This document shows, in pieces, positions 28,301 through 35,691 of a DNA stretch of 64,000 bases. Made by a program: the position numbers and the translations under genes. The notes beneath the pieces are model-generated. The model had not been told where the DNA came from. It did not search any database and saw nothing but the letters and a program-made list of their open reading frames with translations. Every line of letters starts with the position of its first letter. Positions within the stretch are counted from its first letter, which is position 1. The DNA lies in assembly GCF_003234175.2 (NCBI RefSeq), contig NZ_CP126257.1, forward strand, positions 496,001 to 560,000, read 5' to 3'. The DNA is from Curtobacterium sp. MCSS17_007. Lineage in GTDB: Bacteria > Actinomycetota > Actinomycetes > Actinomycetales > Microbacteriaceae.

Positions 28301-29238
28301 ACGGGACGAAGACGGTGACCCGGTACGGGTTCACCGGTGACGGTGACACTCCGGACTTCGTCTACGACGGGGCAAGCAAGCTCACCGAGTGGGATCTGCC
28401 ACTGCCGGGCGGGGTGACCGCTGAGCTGCGCGGGACGGGCGCGGTGTGGTCGTACCCGAACATTCACGGCGACATCATCGCGACGACCGACGCCGCGGGA
28501 CAGCTCGCGTCCCAGGTCCTGCCGGTGTACGACCCGTTCGGGCAGGTCATGGACCAGACCACGGGGCTGTTCGGTACGGCGACGGCAAACCAGGCCGGCC
28601 CGGACACGCAGCAGGGCAATGCCGACTACGGGTGGCTGGGGCAGCACCAGAAGCTCGGCGAACACCTCGGCTCGATCGCCACCATCGAGATGGGTGCCCG
28701 GCAGTACGTCGCAGCGCTCGGACGGTTCCTGCAGGTCGACCCCGTCGAAGGCGGCACCGACAACGCCTACGCCTACGTCAACGACCCCATCAACGATCTC
28801 GATTTGACGGGCGAATCTGCCTGGAGCCAGTTCAAGAAGGGGCTTGGTTGGTTCACGCGAAACAAGTACGCGAGCGCCATCGTGAATGCATGTGGTTACG
28901 TTCCTGGATGGATCGGCATCGGCTGTAGTGCGCTGCAGACAGCCTCTTACCTCGCCCGCGGACGCAAGTATTACGGGGAAGCAGCCGCTTCAGCCGTCGG
29001 CATGCTCGGGGGTGGTGCGATCGGCAAGGCCGCGGGACGCGGCATCCGCTTCGCTACGTCTGGTCGTGTCATCCGGAGCTTCGCCAGAACGACGCACGGC
29101 CGCCGTTGGGTCAAGAGGGCGCGCGGAGCTGTAGATTGGGCGGCCAGTAGCGCATTTTCGTATGGATGGAGTAAGGTGCAGCAGCCAAAGAGGTACTCGC
29201 CCAGCCATTACAGGCGCCGCTACAATAGGTGGGCATGA
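22378..29238 (+). CDS. RHS/YD-repeat polymorphic toxin with PA14 domains
   Basis: 2286 residues. A signal peptide (about 1-34, ending VVPAQA) indicates secretion. A DNRLRE-like region lies near 330-490, then fibronectin-like stretches, a PA14 domain (about 757-900, [15 protein letters not shown] to [16 protein letters not shown]), YD/RHS repeats, a second PA14 (about 1312-1455, [17 protein letters not shown]) and further YD repeats ([28 protein letters not shown]). The RHS core closes with [17 protein letters not shown] and [10 protein letters not shown] (2136-2145). The last 141 residues form the variable tip: [19 protein letters not shown], a glycine-zipper stretch [15 protein letters not shown], and an Arg-rich end, with no recognised nuclease motif. 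The RHS shell should hold the tip until delivery into a neighbour. Its stop overlaps the probable immunity gene. Confidence 0.9.
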   Translation: MSGRTSRAGVLAGIITSVALVAELLVVVPAQAAEVEDRPVTSLPAVVSDAVPAATPTVPDGTTDAPAISFEQAPKLATEDRTAALRDEDIQPESPESPFDPDTSKLVGRSTFKDTYENTDGSKTAVISQVPQNIKDDQGKWVPVNTDVDVTSAGTGVVDDHPLDPVFADDASGTDVLTMRHDGYTLAYSLDGAADSPLSHTNKGGAGDEVTYRDVFPDTDLHYTVTNGTVKEELVLAKLPTKARDSWTWHVRGKGLAATSEDDGAIVFRSETGKVEFAVPQPQMWDSSGIKGVQEPAQTAVHTELAADGDGWTITMSPDRAWLSDPAREYPVHVDPTSAVSWSNDQHAYKSDGASITDGVIRIGNARDGGDKYWRTVAHFNYEQVFGKQVIDARVDGYLHDAGTTTSYAGSVSQATSFGYGGVGQQMSVWPISDAGSAGDSGVADSIASWVRSQTKGVYFMLRGQETPGLYTYKTVDAALIVSYKDFPKAGGAVSPSPANGARGPLAPKLAISGTDPEGTGLDYAYHVSTNSNPDVGTVWDSGWGGQTVQVPWGTLKPGTKYYWKGFIRDGYNGVHGTSTKSESSVFSFTTNNAAVSSQAGSSPTDDAVSTTLTPQLTVPAISDADGDPLKVNFTVATGSDASSGTVVSSGWFTPTAGQPISWQVPANSLHDGGAYSWTVRTDDTYDKPPVNWVSSFTVNQRIGEAGPAPTDTAGPVTVNLANGNVGMRFSSPTVSTLGGAMGMAFSYNSQQASFGGLTGSYFDDTPASGAAPDYSFTGKSPVLVRTDPSPTFNWGQGSPAPSVPKDDFLVRWTGYMTVPSKDAGKLTFSVAHDDGARLWVNNTKILDKWSVSNAEDTASAITLGTTAVPFQLEYFDHTGGASIALSYTGADNQKKPVPSDWFSRQVESLPAGWSSSTALEGDAGDWASVRVADNTVVLTDTTGTAHTYTRTGGSGSATGYKPPAGEYGQVALDQSGQVTFTDDDGTVTVFNAAGRVATVTSAGDAIKRATPFSTYRGGTGMIDRLTDPLSKKNDGSYGRQIRFAYAGDKATDVGLSAADTDSGGLACPVPAGFGPVPANMLCRIVYPDHVAGKQDTTQLFYDANGNLSRILDPGNEQTDFGYDAGKLTLLRNSAANDWLAADSSRAVDANTATTIAYAATPADEVRKGAPAQRAASVTLPAPDGVTSASRPAKTYTYGTGTTFVDVPALGLPSGTHATTVTYDAAWRQLTTVSPSGLTASQKWVEPDKVISSTDPQGRKTTTIYNQQDRPTDSYGPAPASCFPDDQQPTDACRPTTAHTSTAYDQDADGNPLRGLNATWYDNDRLAGAPKSYGIGVGNSDGSINQTWAKGSPAAAGAGFTTDNFSVRLTGLITIPNTSAYPAKADYTFLTKSDDGAQLWVDDVPLIDDWGPHSTTETAANQKVTLSRGQSVKVRLQYREVTVDAALALEWKIADGATAIVPGAVLSPDYGLATTSTTDDQAPTGVAGISASQISSSTTRTVFDKAWLGLPTATSVDPNGLNLKETATYEAQNTGYLRQLTRTLPAQAAAASTNSYFADADTIKSAYGTTDGQICGVDVLTPQYGQLRSTTGATPATGNAVTTSYLYDIWGRTAGTKQSGDDDWSCTFYDARGRAVKSTTSAFNGQPGSTATTTFSADGLTTVVSDDSVTGSPNGSKITTVSNLLGQITKYVDVWGTTTTTSYDQAGRVTSTLAVSADGVQHTTGQSYDIDSKVTQSTADGKVVAVPTYQQGEITSVAYPSGDGNAGNGTSVTVTKDGAGALTGLTWSFPNNQPQVTDQVVRSQSGDVLKDTTALGATSNTSTYSYDTAGRLVAASIPRHQLTYGFGTSSCTQSGAIAAAGKNGNRTSSSDQLMDASGNPVGSATQVASCYDAADRLIGTTVTNPAAGATPVNQSLTGTQLVYDAHGNTTKLADETLVYDGQDRHVQTTLTDGSKVSYVRDASNRIVQRTEQTPDGTKTVTRYGFTGDGDTPDFVYDGASKLTEWDLPLPGGVTAELRGTGAVWSYPNIHGDIIATTDAAGQLASQVLPVYDPFGQVMDQTTGLFGTATANQAGPDTQQGNADYGWLGQHQKLGEHLGSIATIEMGARQYVAALGRFLQVDPVEGGTDNAYAYVNDPINDLDLTGESAWSQFKKGLGWFTRNKYASAIVNACGYVPGWIGIGCSALQTASYLARGRKYYGEAAASAVGMLGGGAIGKAAGRGIRFATSGRVIRSFARTTHGRRWVKRARGAVDWAASSAFSYGWSKVQQPKRYSPSHYRRRYNRWA

Positions 29239-29735
29239 GCATCGGCATGCGGACTGTCTTGCGATGGGTCCTCGGAGTCCCGGCGGCTGCCTCGATCACG
29301 CTTGGATTGATCGGATTTCCGCTCCCCGCAACCCCGGGACGGGCGGGTCTGGAGCAATCTGAGGTCTTGTGGGAATCGTTCCTGGCGCAGGTTCAGGCCT
29401 GGGGTCGTCACGATGGCTGGCGGTTCAGTGGCGCTTCTTGGTTCTGGTTGTCTCTCGCCGCCGCCGGTGTAGGGCTTTACTTCCACTTGATCTCGGAAGA
29501 AGAGGACAAGGACCGCGGAGTCTGGCGTGCCAGCCTGGCGTGTGCCCTTCCTGCAGTCGCAATCTTCAGCGTGGGCCTTACGGGGCAATTTCTACTCGGG
29601 CTTGACTGGGATAATTACTCGAGTCGTGGCGGGATGAGCTCGGAAATTCTCCTGCTACCTGGCTCTGCCGTTGCTCTCTGGTTCTTCGGAACGGCGTTCA
29701 AGTACCGGCGGAACCGACGCCGCAAGCGAACTTGA
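29235..29735 (+). CDS. Probable membrane immunity protein of the RHS toxin
   Basis: 166 residues; ATG at 29235 overlaps the toxin stop (ATGA); a GTG two codons earlier is possible. Four membrane helices: [20 protein letters not shown] near the start, [39 protein letters not shown] and [18 protein letters not shown], with an Arg/Lys tail. No family recognised. Direct overlap with an RHS C-terminal tip is the standard place for the cognate immunity gene, and a membrane location would fit a toxin acting on or through the membrane. That function is inferred from position only. The gene is lower in GC than the toxin body, as is common for exchangeable tip-immunity cassettes. Confidence 0.6.
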   Translation: MSIGMRTVLRWVLGVPAAASITLGLIGFPLPATPGRAGLEQSEVLWESFLAQVQAWGRHDGWRFSGASWFWLSLAAAGVGLYFHLISEEEDKDRGVWRASLACALPAVAIFSVGLTGQFLLGLDWDNYSSRGGMSSEILLLPGSAVALWFFGTAFKYRRNRRRKRT

Positions 29736-29802
29736 TGTATTCCATCGGGGGTCGGGCGTGAGGCATCGGGATGGCCCTGTGCCTTCACAAGAAACTGAAT
29801 CA

Positions 29803-29841
29803 CTGACAGCTTCAGACAGTGCCGGCAGTGTGCGCTGTCAG
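29803..29841 (+). terminator. Hairpin after the immunity gene
   Basis: Perfect 8-base stem CTGACAGC (29803-29810) / GCTGTCAG (29834-29841) around a 23-base loop, 68 bases after the immunity stop. It could end the toxin-immunity transcript. The rest of 29736-29969 shows no gene. Confidence 0.45.
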
Positions 29842-29969
29842 TTCTCGCGGTGGTCGTAACGACAGGGGAGCCAGCAAACAATGAGAAGTGTTCATGACTC
29901 TTCGGATCTCGCTCCGCCCGCTGATGCAATCGAACTTCGTTGGTGACTGATGAAGGGATATGACAAGTC

Positions 29970-30206
29970 GTGAAGTTGAATGATCGGTGGCCGGGGTACT
30001 ACTTCAGTCTGGCAAATCCTGAGTCTCGGAAGCATGAGGGCTTGCCGGCCCTGCTTCGCCGCGTAGCCGATCGGATTGAAGCTCGTGAGATCACATCCGA
30101 GGAAATTCTCGGTGTGACCATCGGGCGGGACAGCGTGCTCGACGACGACTCGTGGACCGCGACCGTTTTCTTTTCTCCCGACTTGGATGGTGATTCCAGG
30201 TCCTGA
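29970..30206 (+). CDS. Small conserved-looking hypothetical protein, possible orphan immunity
   Basis: 78 residues from GTG. Sequence WPGYYFSLANPESRKHEG then LPALLRRVADRIEAREITSEEILGVTI, followed by a short beta end (WTATVFFSPD). This helix-plus-strand pattern reminds me of small single-domain proteins found beside RHS and WHH-type toxins in actinobacteria, but I cannot name the family. AAGGGA lies 15 bases upstream. It is soluble and acidic, as many immunity proteins are, and sits in the lower-GC trail behind the toxin. Function is therefore only a suggestion. Confidence 0.5.
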   Translation: MKLNDRWPGYYFSLANPESRKHEGLPALLRRVADRIEAREITSEEILGVTIGRDSVLDDDSWTATVFFSPDLDGDSRS

Positions 30207-30541
30207 GATTGATCAGCATCCGGCTCCTCGGGCGCGCCTGCCCCACGTCGCGCGATCAAGTTCTCTATTCTTTTTGCTGCCGGCAGTTGGCTACTTCAAT
30301 TCAGAGGGAAACCTGGTTGAGATCGGCCCAGGAGAATTTGGGCGAGGCGGCGGCTGTGGCGGAAGGAGGTCCAGGAACCGAGCGCGCGCTTCGATTCGCG
30401 AGCGGCGATGCAGTGAGACGCAAGAAGTAGTTTCTCAAGAGAAGCTGTTCATCCTAAGTTCTGGTACGAGGCATCGAAGAGGCGCTCGCCATGCGTACGG
30501 GAAGAGCCAGATTCGTGACGGATTCAGCGAGGAGTGATGGA
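30207..30541 (+). other. Probably degenerate coding sequence behind the toxin locus
   Basis: Two overlapping frames read partly protein-like: 30187-30537 contains PAVGYFNSEGNLVEIGPGEF, and 30209-30430 contains WLRSAQENLGEAAAVAEG. Neither has a convincing start or recognised family, and the protein-like stretches change frame near 30350. This fits a frameshifted remnant of a small gene of the toxin neighbourhood, possibly an old immunity gene. Confidence 0.35.
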
Positions 30542-31153
30542 ATGAGCGACGACAAGCGTCGCCCAGGCACGCTGGCGCCGTACGGCGCGGGACTCCTTGC
30601 TTTCCCGTTCGGTTTCACGGTTTTCGCCTCCGGTTCGCTCGCAGACCTCGCCAGCGGCTCGAGCGATGCGGTGATCGATCTCTCGATTGCGCTCGGAGCG
30701 CCGCTTGTGCTGGTGGTCTTCGGTCTTTTGACCACCATCCCCCGCCGCCGACGTGAAGCTCGCCTGCGGGGCGCTCACCCCCGGGCCACCCTGGTCAACG
30801 TCATCGTGACGCCCGCGGCAAGGCGAGGACTGCGGCTTGAAGACGAGTTGCAGCGCTCGTACACGGCGACGTTCGTCTTCGAACCCGGCAGCGTGAGTCT
30901 GTGGAAGAAGTGATTGAAGCCTGTCCCTGTCGCCGCAGTGGCGTCAGGAGGAGCAGCCATGCGTGCCACTTCCATCCGGTACGGGGGCAACCGCGTCGCA
31001 GCGCTCGAGTTCGCGCTGCCGGATGCGACGCTCGTGGTCCCGGTGATCAAGAGCGGCGGGCTCTTCAAGGTGACGACCGGGTACGAGTACGTCGAGAAGC
31101 TCTGCCCGTCGGCTGCCGAGGGTCTGGCACCGGAGGGGAACTCGCCGTGCTGA
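30542..31153 (+). pseudogene. Membrane protein gene interrupted by an in-frame TGA
   Basis: ATG 30542 opens a frame with two membrane helices (about 15-38 and 45-67), a basic loop (PRRRREARLRG) and a beta-rich start ending VFEPGSVSLWKK at TGA 30911-30913. The same frame continues without a gap to 31153 as LKPVPVAAVASGGAAMRATS, GGNRVAALEFALPDATLVVP and GYEYVEKL. Together the two parts read as one protein of about 203 residues, with a bPH-like cytoplasmic domain after the helices. The second part has no ribosome site of its own. A TGG to TGA change at 30911 would explain the interruption; a sequencing error cannot be excluded. Family not recognised. Confidence 0.6.
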
Positions 31154-31580
31154 GGGGGATCCGGGTCCACGGTCCTGCTACGGGGCTCGTGTCTCTTCTC
31201 ATCAGCGCGTTCTGGAGTCGTGAGTTCAAGGCTGGGTCGTGGCTGGAAGAAGCGCGGTTCCTGGTTCCGCAGGTCGCGCAGACCGTGATGGAAATCGCCT
31301 CGTATCCAAGTAGCTGCCGACTGGCCCACCGCTGCTGGTGCTGGTCGTCGAGATGATCAGGGCTGTCCTGTTCTGGGTTGGCCTGGGGTCGGCCCGGCTG
31401 AACCTGCCCTGGTATGGCTGAGCGCTTGGCCGGTTCGCGCCTTCGCGCTGTTGGCGGACGGAACTGGCACACGCAGAACTTCCTGAACGTCGGGGCGGAT
31501 CCCGGTCCGGAACAGATGCGGCCAGGACGACGCCGTTGCGCTGGTGCGGGACTGCGTCGCATCGCAACAGGGGATCGGAC
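31154..31580. other. Gene-free stretch
   Basis: 427 bases with no supported gene on either strand. Frames are short or have unlikely composition. It lies between the interrupted gene and the next small membrane protein and may be another decayed part of the toxin neighbourhood. No repeat or clear hairpin was seen. Confidence 0.35.
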
Positions 31581-32090
31581 GTGGTGAGTCGGATGCGGCT
31601 CACCCGGGTACATGGTTCCCGCAGCGGGCCAGCGTGGGTAGCGGTCTCGCTGGCTGTGGTCTTCGCGCCGGGTATCGCTGCGAGCATCGCCGGATTCGGT
31701 CTGCACTGGGAGCAGGTGGCTTTCGCCTCGCCGTTCGTCCTGATGCTCGTCCGTGCTTCGACGATGGGTGTGTTCGTCGGACCGGAGGAGATCTGGATCC
31801 GCTCGTGGTGGTGGAACAAGCGGATCCGACTCGAGCGGGTCCGGTGCCTGGAGATCGACGGGTACAGCGGCAGCCTCAACCGTGGGTCACAGAGTCCGCT
31901 CGACCCGTTGTACCGGTACTGCCGGATGCTCGTCCTGACGATCGGCGACGGGGAGCGGGAGTACCCCGAGACGATCTGCTCGCGGAAGGTGGCGCGGCGG
32001 ATCCAGGACGCGGTGCTCGCGGCGCAGCCCGAGATCACGCTGCTGTCCGGCGAGCACGGGAGCCCGCCGGGCAAACGATGTCGCCACTGA
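31581..32090 (+). CDS. Hypothetical membrane protein with PH-like domain
   Basis: 169 residues from GTG at 31581 with GGGGA at 31570-31574; ATG at 31593 is an alternative. Two hydrophobic segments (about 15-33 WVAVSLAVVFAPGIAAS and 40-58) precede a cytoplasmic part of alternating strands: GVFVGPEEIWIRSWWWNKRI, RLERVRCLEIDGY and RMLVLTIGDGER. This two-helix-plus-PH-like layout is like bacterial bPH proteins and like the interrupted gene just upstream, so the two could be relatives. The following RKVARRIQDAVLAAQP helix is typical of the end of such domains. Precise role unknown. Confidence 0.55.
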   Translation: MVSRMRLTRVHGSRSGPAWVAVSLAVVFAPGIAASIAGFGLHWEQVAFASPFVLMLVRASTMGVFVGPEEIWIRSWWWNKRIRLERVRCLEIDGYSGSLNRGSQSPLDPLYRYCRMLVLTIGDGEREYPETICSRKVARRIQDAVLAAQPEITLLSGEHGSPPGKRCRH

Positions 32091-32181
32091 GACGGGAGTG
32101 TCGACGTCCTGACTCGACGAGCCCCGTGGAGGCCCGACCTCGCGTCCTGGCCGCGCGGTCCGACGCTGCTACCGTGCCCGG

Positions 32182-32565
32182 GTGGACGACGAACAGCGCT
32201 GCCCCTGCCTGAGCGGCAACCCCTACGGCGAGTGCTGTGGGCCCCTGCACGCGGGCGCCGCGGCCCCGACCGCCGAGCGGCTGATGCGCTCCCGGTTCAC
32301 CGCGTTCGCACTGGGGCTGCCGGAGTACCTGCTGCTCACCTGGCATCCGCGCACTCGTCCGGACGAGCTGACGCTCGACCCGGCGCAGCGTTGGACGCGG
32401 CTGGACATCGTGTCGACCCGGTCGGGAGGCCCGTTCGACTCCGCCGGGCAGGTCACCTTCCGTGCGTGGTGGCGCACCGACGACGACCGCGGGACGCTCG
32501 AGGAGACCAGCGGGTTCGTCCGCGAGCAGGGGCGCTGGTTCTACCTCGACGGCGTGATCGCCTGA
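32182..32565 (+). CDS. YchJ-like (UPF0225) SEC-C motif protein
   Basis: 127 residues from GTG. The N-terminus RCPCLSGNPYGECCGPLHAG is the SEC-C metal-binding motif (CxCx8-9CC/H), here Cys-rich enough to bind zinc. It is followed by AERLMRSRFTAFALGLPEYL and an NTF2-like alpha/beta domain ending FVREQGRWFYLDG, the standard architecture of the YchJ/UPF0225 family. The family is widespread but its role is not known. The gene stands alone between the toxin neighbourhood and the converging aroE gene and returns to normal chromosomal composition, so it marks the right border of the variable region. Confidence 0.88.
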   Translation: MDDEQRCPCLSGNPYGECCGPLHAGAAAPTAERLMRSRFTAFALGLPEYLLLTWHPRTRPDELTLDPAQRWTRLDIVSTRSGGPFDSAGQVTFRAWWRTDDDRGTLEETSGFVREQGRWFYLDGVIA

Positions 32566-32614
32566 CCGCTGGTTCACCGTCGACGGCGTGGTCGCCGCCG
32601 CCCATCGACCGACG

Positions 32615-33481
32615 TCAGGCGGTGATGGTCGCCGGCAGTCCGACCGCGAGCCGCATCGCCCGCCGCACCTCGGCCTCGTCCGGCAGCAGCTCGGTCTCGT
32701 CGCCGCTCACGAAGAACCGGATCTGCCCGATCGCCTGCTCGGCCAGCATGTCGAGCCCGTTGAGCACCCGACCCCCGGCAGCCGCCCAGCGTCCCGCAGC
32801 CGCGGTCGGCCACGGCTCGTAGGCCACGTCGAACAGCACCGCGTCCGACCCCGACGGCCGGAGCTCGAGCGAGTCCGCAGCACCGCCGGGCAGGGTCGAC
32901 ACGAGGAACCCGTGCGTCGTGCCGGGCAGCGAGTCGATCGGCAGTACCTCGAGCGTCACCCCGAGGCGCACGGCCAGCTCCACGAGCGGCCCGGCCTTCG
33001 CGGTGTCGCGGAGGAACAGCCGCACGTCGACGGCCCCGAGCCGCACCGCTGCCGCGAGGGCACTCGCCGCGGTGGCCCCACCACCCACGATGGTGGCCTC
33101 GCCCGGCAGGTGCCCGAGCGCCTTGACCGGACGGACGATGCCCTCGACGTCGGTGTTCGCGCCGGCCAGGACGACCCGGTCACCCTCCTGCCGGAACGCG
33201 ACGGTGTTCGCCACCCCGAGCTCGTCGACGAGCGGGGTCGTGCGGTCGAGCATCGGCAGCACGTCCCGCTTGAGCGGCATGGTCAGGCTGAGCCCGCGCC
33301 AGTCGGGACCGAGCCCCGCGACGAACGCATCGAGCCCACCGGAGGCGACCTCGTGCCTCCCGTACGTGAACGGCAGCCCGAGCACGCCGTAGGCCGCCGA
33401 GTGCAGCGTGGGGGAGAGCGAGTGCGCGATGGGGGAGCCCAGCACGGCCAGCCGGGTCCGGTCGGGGTCGGTGAACTCCAC
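32615..33481 (-). CDS. aroE: Shikimate dehydrogenase
   Basis: 288 residues, GTG start. Reduces 3-dehydroshikimate to shikimate with NADPH in aromatic amino acid synthesis. Substrate-site motifs are present: GSPIAHSLSPTLHSAAY at the start, LTMPLKRDV with the catalytic lysine, and ANTDVEG with the partner aspartate. The cofactor loop is GGGATAASALAAAVRLG, followed by VSTLPGGAAD and GLDMLAEQA near the end. Some dehydrogenases of this group act on quinate or related acids, so specificity is not certain. It is convergent with the YchJ gene and divergent from the iron-siderophore binding protein gene. Chorismate mutase of the same pathway lies 2 kb away. Confidence 0.9.
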   Translation of the reverse strand: MEFTDPDRTRLAVLGSPIAHSLSPTLHSAAYGVLGLPFTYGRHEVASGGLDAFVAGLGPDWRGLSLTMPLKRDVLPMLDRTTPLVDELGVANTVAFRQEGDRVVLAGANTDVEGIVRPVKALGHLPGEATIVGGGATAASALAAAVRLGAVDVRLFLRDTAKAGPLVELAVRLGVTLEVLPIDSLPGTTHGFLVSTLPGGAADSLELRPSGSDAVLFDVAYEPWPTAAAGRWAAAGGRVLNGLDMLAEQAIGQIRFFVSGDETELLPDEAEVRRAMRLAVGLPATITA

Positions 33482-33520
33482 GTCCGGAGCCTAGCCGCTC
33501 GGCGTCCTCGACAGGGGTGC

Positions 33521-33538
33521 TTAGGGTAGCCTTACCTG
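33521..33538 (+). promoter_or_regulatory. DtxR/IdeR-type iron box overlapping the promoter
   Basis: TTAGGGTAGCCTTACCTG matches the TTAGGTTAGGCTAACCTAA consensus of DtxR/IdeR iron regulators at most positions, including both TTAGG and ACCT half-sites. It ends one base before the GTG of the iron-siderophore binding protein; TAGCCT at 33528-33533 fits a -10 for a leaderless transcript. Iron-bound regulator would block this promoter directly. Confidence 0.75.
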
Positions 33539-33539
33539 T

Positions 33540-34556
33540 GTGATCCGAACCTCCCCCTCAGCGCGCCGCGTCCGCCGCGTGCTCGCGGCCGCCGGTGCCG
33601 TCGTCGCCGCGTCCCTCGTCCTCGCCGGGTGCACCTCCGGCTCCTCGTCGCCCGCCGCCTCCGACGACGCCTCGGGCTCGGGCGGCGCGTTCCCCGTCTC
33701 GATCCAGACCGCGCTCGGCACGACCGAGATCCCCTCGCAGCCGAAGCGCGTCGTCGCCCTCGGCTGGGGCGACGCGGAGACCGCGCTCGAGCTCGGCGTG
33801 CAGCCCGTCGGCGCGAGCGACTGGCTCGCCTTCGGTGGCGACGGTGTCGGGCCCTGGCTCAAGGACGCGTACACGAAGAAGCCGACGATCATCCAGACGC
33901 TCGAGCCCAGCTACGAGCAGATCCTCAAGCTCAAGCCGGACCTGATCCTCGACACGAAGAGCTCGGGCGACAAGGACCGCTACGCCAAGCTCTCCGCCAT
34001 CGCGCCGACCGTGGCGATCCCGAAGGGCGGCGAGAACTACCTCACCACCACCGAGCAGCAGGTCGACCTGGTGTCGCGTGCGCTCGGCAAGGAGTCCGAG
34101 GGCAAGAAGCTCCTGACCGACCTCGACGACGCGTACGCCGCGGCGCGGAAGGCGCACCCGGAGTTCGACGGCAAGACCGCCGTCGTCGGTTCGTACACGG
34201 CGGACGGCTTCGGGGCCTACGCCTCGAAGGACAGCCGTTCGACGTTCATGCAGCAGCTCGGCTTCACCATCCCGAAGGCCGTCGACCAGCAGGCCGGCGA
34301 CGCCTTCTCGGTCAGCCTGTCCCAGGAGAACCTCGACCTGCTCGACGCCGACCTGACGGTCGTCCTGCCGATCTACGTCGACGCGTCGAAGGCCGAGTCC
34401 GACCCGCTGTTCCAGAAGGTGCCGTCGGTGCAGGCCGGGCACTCGATCGTCGTCGACGACGCTGACGTGTCGAACGCGTTCTCGCTCGGCACGACCGCCG
34501 CGATCGAGTGGGCGCTCGACCGGCTGCCGGACGAGTTCGCGAAGAAGGTCGGCTGA
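33540..34556 (+). CDS. Iron-siderophore ABC transporter substrate-binding lipoprotein
   Basis: 338 residues from GTG 33540. A signal peptide with lipobox LVLAGC (Cys about residue 31) points to a lipoprotein on the outer face of the membrane. The rest is a class III periplasmic-binding fold: PKRVVALGWGDAETALELGV, PSYEQILKLKPDLIL, then DRYAKLSAIAPTVAI, as in FepB/FhuD-type proteins for iron-loaded siderophores. There is no ribosome site and the start is almost at the predicted transcription start, suggesting a leaderless mRNA controlled by the adjacent iron box. No permease or ATPase gene follows; two hairpins end the unit, so it must work with a transporter encoded elsewhere. Confidence 0.92.
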   Translation: MIRTSPSARRVRRVLAAAGAVVAASLVLAGCTSGSSSPAASDDASGSGGAFPVSIQTALGTTEIPSQPKRVVALGWGDAETALELGVQPVGASDWLAFGGDGVGPWLKDAYTKKPTIIQTLEPSYEQILKLKPDLILDTKSSGDKDRYAKLSAIAPTVAIPKGGENYLTTTEQQVDLVSRALGKESEGKKLLTDLDDAYAAARKAHPEFDGKTAVVGSYTADGFGAYASKDSRSTFMQQLGFTIPKAVDQQAGDAFSVSLSQENLDLLDADLTVVLPIYVDASKAESDPLFQKVPSVQAGHSIVVDDADVSNAFSLGTTAAIEWALDRLPDEFAKKVG

Positions 34557-34578
34557 CCGACAGCCACAGGGGGAGTAC

Positions 34579-34619
34579 CGGGAGACACCGGGTCGCGAGT
34601 CGCGACCCGGCGTCTCCCG
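34579..34619 (+). terminator. Hairpin terminator after the siderophore-binding gene
   Basis: 19-base arms (CGGGAGACACCGGGTCGCG) at 34579-34597 and 34601-34619 with one mismatch and a 3-base loop, 22 bases after the stop. It has the same GGGAGRC...GYCTCCC design as the dispersed hairpin family but a different core. Confidence 0.8.
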
Positions 34620-34648
34620 TTGCGCGCGTGGGTGCGGTGACCGGCCGT

Positions 34649-34692
34649 CGGACGGGAGGCGCGGTGCGGGCTGGCACCGCGCCTCCCGTCCG
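34649..34692 (+). terminator. Dispersed hairpin repeat, copy 3 (terminator-like)
   Basis: Perfect 19-base arms CGGACGGGAGGCGCGGTGC at 34649-34667 and 34674-34692 with a 6-base loop. Second hairpin in a row after the siderophore-binding gene; the CGGACGGGAGGC part is the shared core of the family. Confidence 0.85.
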
Positions 34693-34704
34693 CCGTCTGG
34701 TGCC

Positions 34705-34760
34705 GTTCCGCGCATCGGAGGCGGTTGCGCTCGTAGGAGGCTGTTCCGCGCATTGGAGGC
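34705..34760 (+). repeat. Short direct repeat
   Basis: GTTCCGCGCATCGGAGGC (34705-34722) recurs at 34743-34760 with one base changed (CATT for CATC). No gene covers it. It lies between the hairpins and the DUF1304 gene end. Confidence 0.6.
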
Positions 34761-34848
34761 AGGGTGTTCCTGCTTCCCATGCGCAGATCGCCCTCCCATT
34801 GCCCACGTGATGGGCTCGAACGCCGCGCGTCCGGACCTGGCGGCGGGT

Positions 34849-35265
34849 CTACGCGGCGGTGAAGGTGGAGCCGATGAAGGCGAACAGCAGCGCGATGAGG
34901 GGGAGCGAGCCCTGCACGAACGCGGAGTTGAGGTACCGGCGGCCGGTGCCGGCGAGGACGACGGCGGCGCCGAGCATGCTCGCGGTCGAGAACACGACGA
35001 GGGTCCAGCCGGTCGCGCCGTTGCCCGCGAGCACGAGGACGACGCCGAGGATCGCGCCGATCGCGAGGAACAGGTTGTAGAAGCCCTGGTTGAAGGCGAG
35101 GGAGCGGGTGGCCTGCGCCTCCGACTCCGAGGCGATGCCGAAGACACGGCGCACGCGCGGACTCGTCCATGCGACGGACTCGAGGAAGAAGATGTACACG
35201 TGCACGAGGCCCGCGAGGACCGCGCAGACGCCCGAGATCACGAGCAGGACAGACATGACCTCCAT
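34849..35265 (-). CDS. DUF1304 family membrane protein
   Basis: 138 residues from ATG 35265, or 135 from ATG 35256; the frame remains open further upstream without support. Four membrane helices: LLVISGVCAVLAGLVHVYIF at the start, then SLAFNQGFYNLFLAIGAILG, WTLVVFSTASMLGAAVVLAG and GSLPLIALLFAFIG. The H-x3-FFLE pattern after helix one and the QGFYNLFLAIG motif are characteristic of DUF1304, small inner membrane proteins of unknown role. It faces the iron-transport gene across the hairpin cluster and is divergent from chorismate mutase. Confidence 0.85.
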   Translation of the reverse strand: MEVMSVLLVISGVCAVLAGLVHVYIFFLESVAWTSPRVRRVFGIASESEAQATRSLAFNQGFYNLFLAIGAILGVVLVLAGNGATGWTLVVFSTASMLGAAVVLAGTGRRYLNSAFVQGSLPLIALLFAFIGSTFTAA

Positions 35266-35367
35266 TCTCGCAGCACCGAAGCAGTGCTCAGGTCCCGCAC
35301 AGGAACGGTGCCGCCGCACCGCCGTCATCGACTCCCCACGCGGGAGGGCCGCCGGTAGGCTCGCCGC

Positions 35368-35691
35368 ATGAGTGCCGACGAGTCCACACCCGTCCACGCC
35401 GACGCTGCGGTCGCCGAGCTCGCGAGCATCCGGCAGAGCATCGACAACATCGACGCCGCCGTGATCCACATGCTCGCCGAGCGCTTCAAGTACACCCAGC
35501 GGGTCGGGTACCTCAAGGCCGAGGCGGGCATGCCCGCGGCCGACCCTGGACGTGAGCAGGTGCAGGTGGCGCGCCTCCGGCAGCTCGCCGCCGAGTCACA
35601 CCTCGACCCGGCCTTCGCGGAGAAGTTCCTGAACTTCATCGTCGCCGAGGTCATCCACCACCACGAGCGCATCGCCGGCGGCGAGCGGTGA
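35368..35691 (+). CDS. Chorismate mutase, AroQ type
   Basis: 107 residues. Converts chorismate to prephenate for phenylalanine and tyrosine synthesis. The three-helix AroQ fold is readable: ELASIRQSIDNIDAAVIHML with the R-x-x-I-D-x-I-D pattern, then AERFKYTQRVGYLKAEAGMP with the Arg-Val-x-x-x-Lys active-site set, and the third helix FAEKFLNFIVAEVIHHHE. Length is normal for the single-domain intracellular form. ATG start. Its stop is overlapped by the GTG of the lactonase gene (GTGA), and three genes 35368-37246 form one run. Confidence 0.9.
   Translation: MSADESTPVHADAAVAELASIRQSIDNIDAAVIHMLAERFKYTQRVGYLKAEAGMPAADPGREQVQVARLRQLAAESHLDPAFAEKFLNFIVAEVIHHHERIAGGER

Noticed and set aside
31961..31968. 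GTACCCC inside the gene 31581-32090
   Set aside because: Explained by coding sequence (Tyr-Pro codons).
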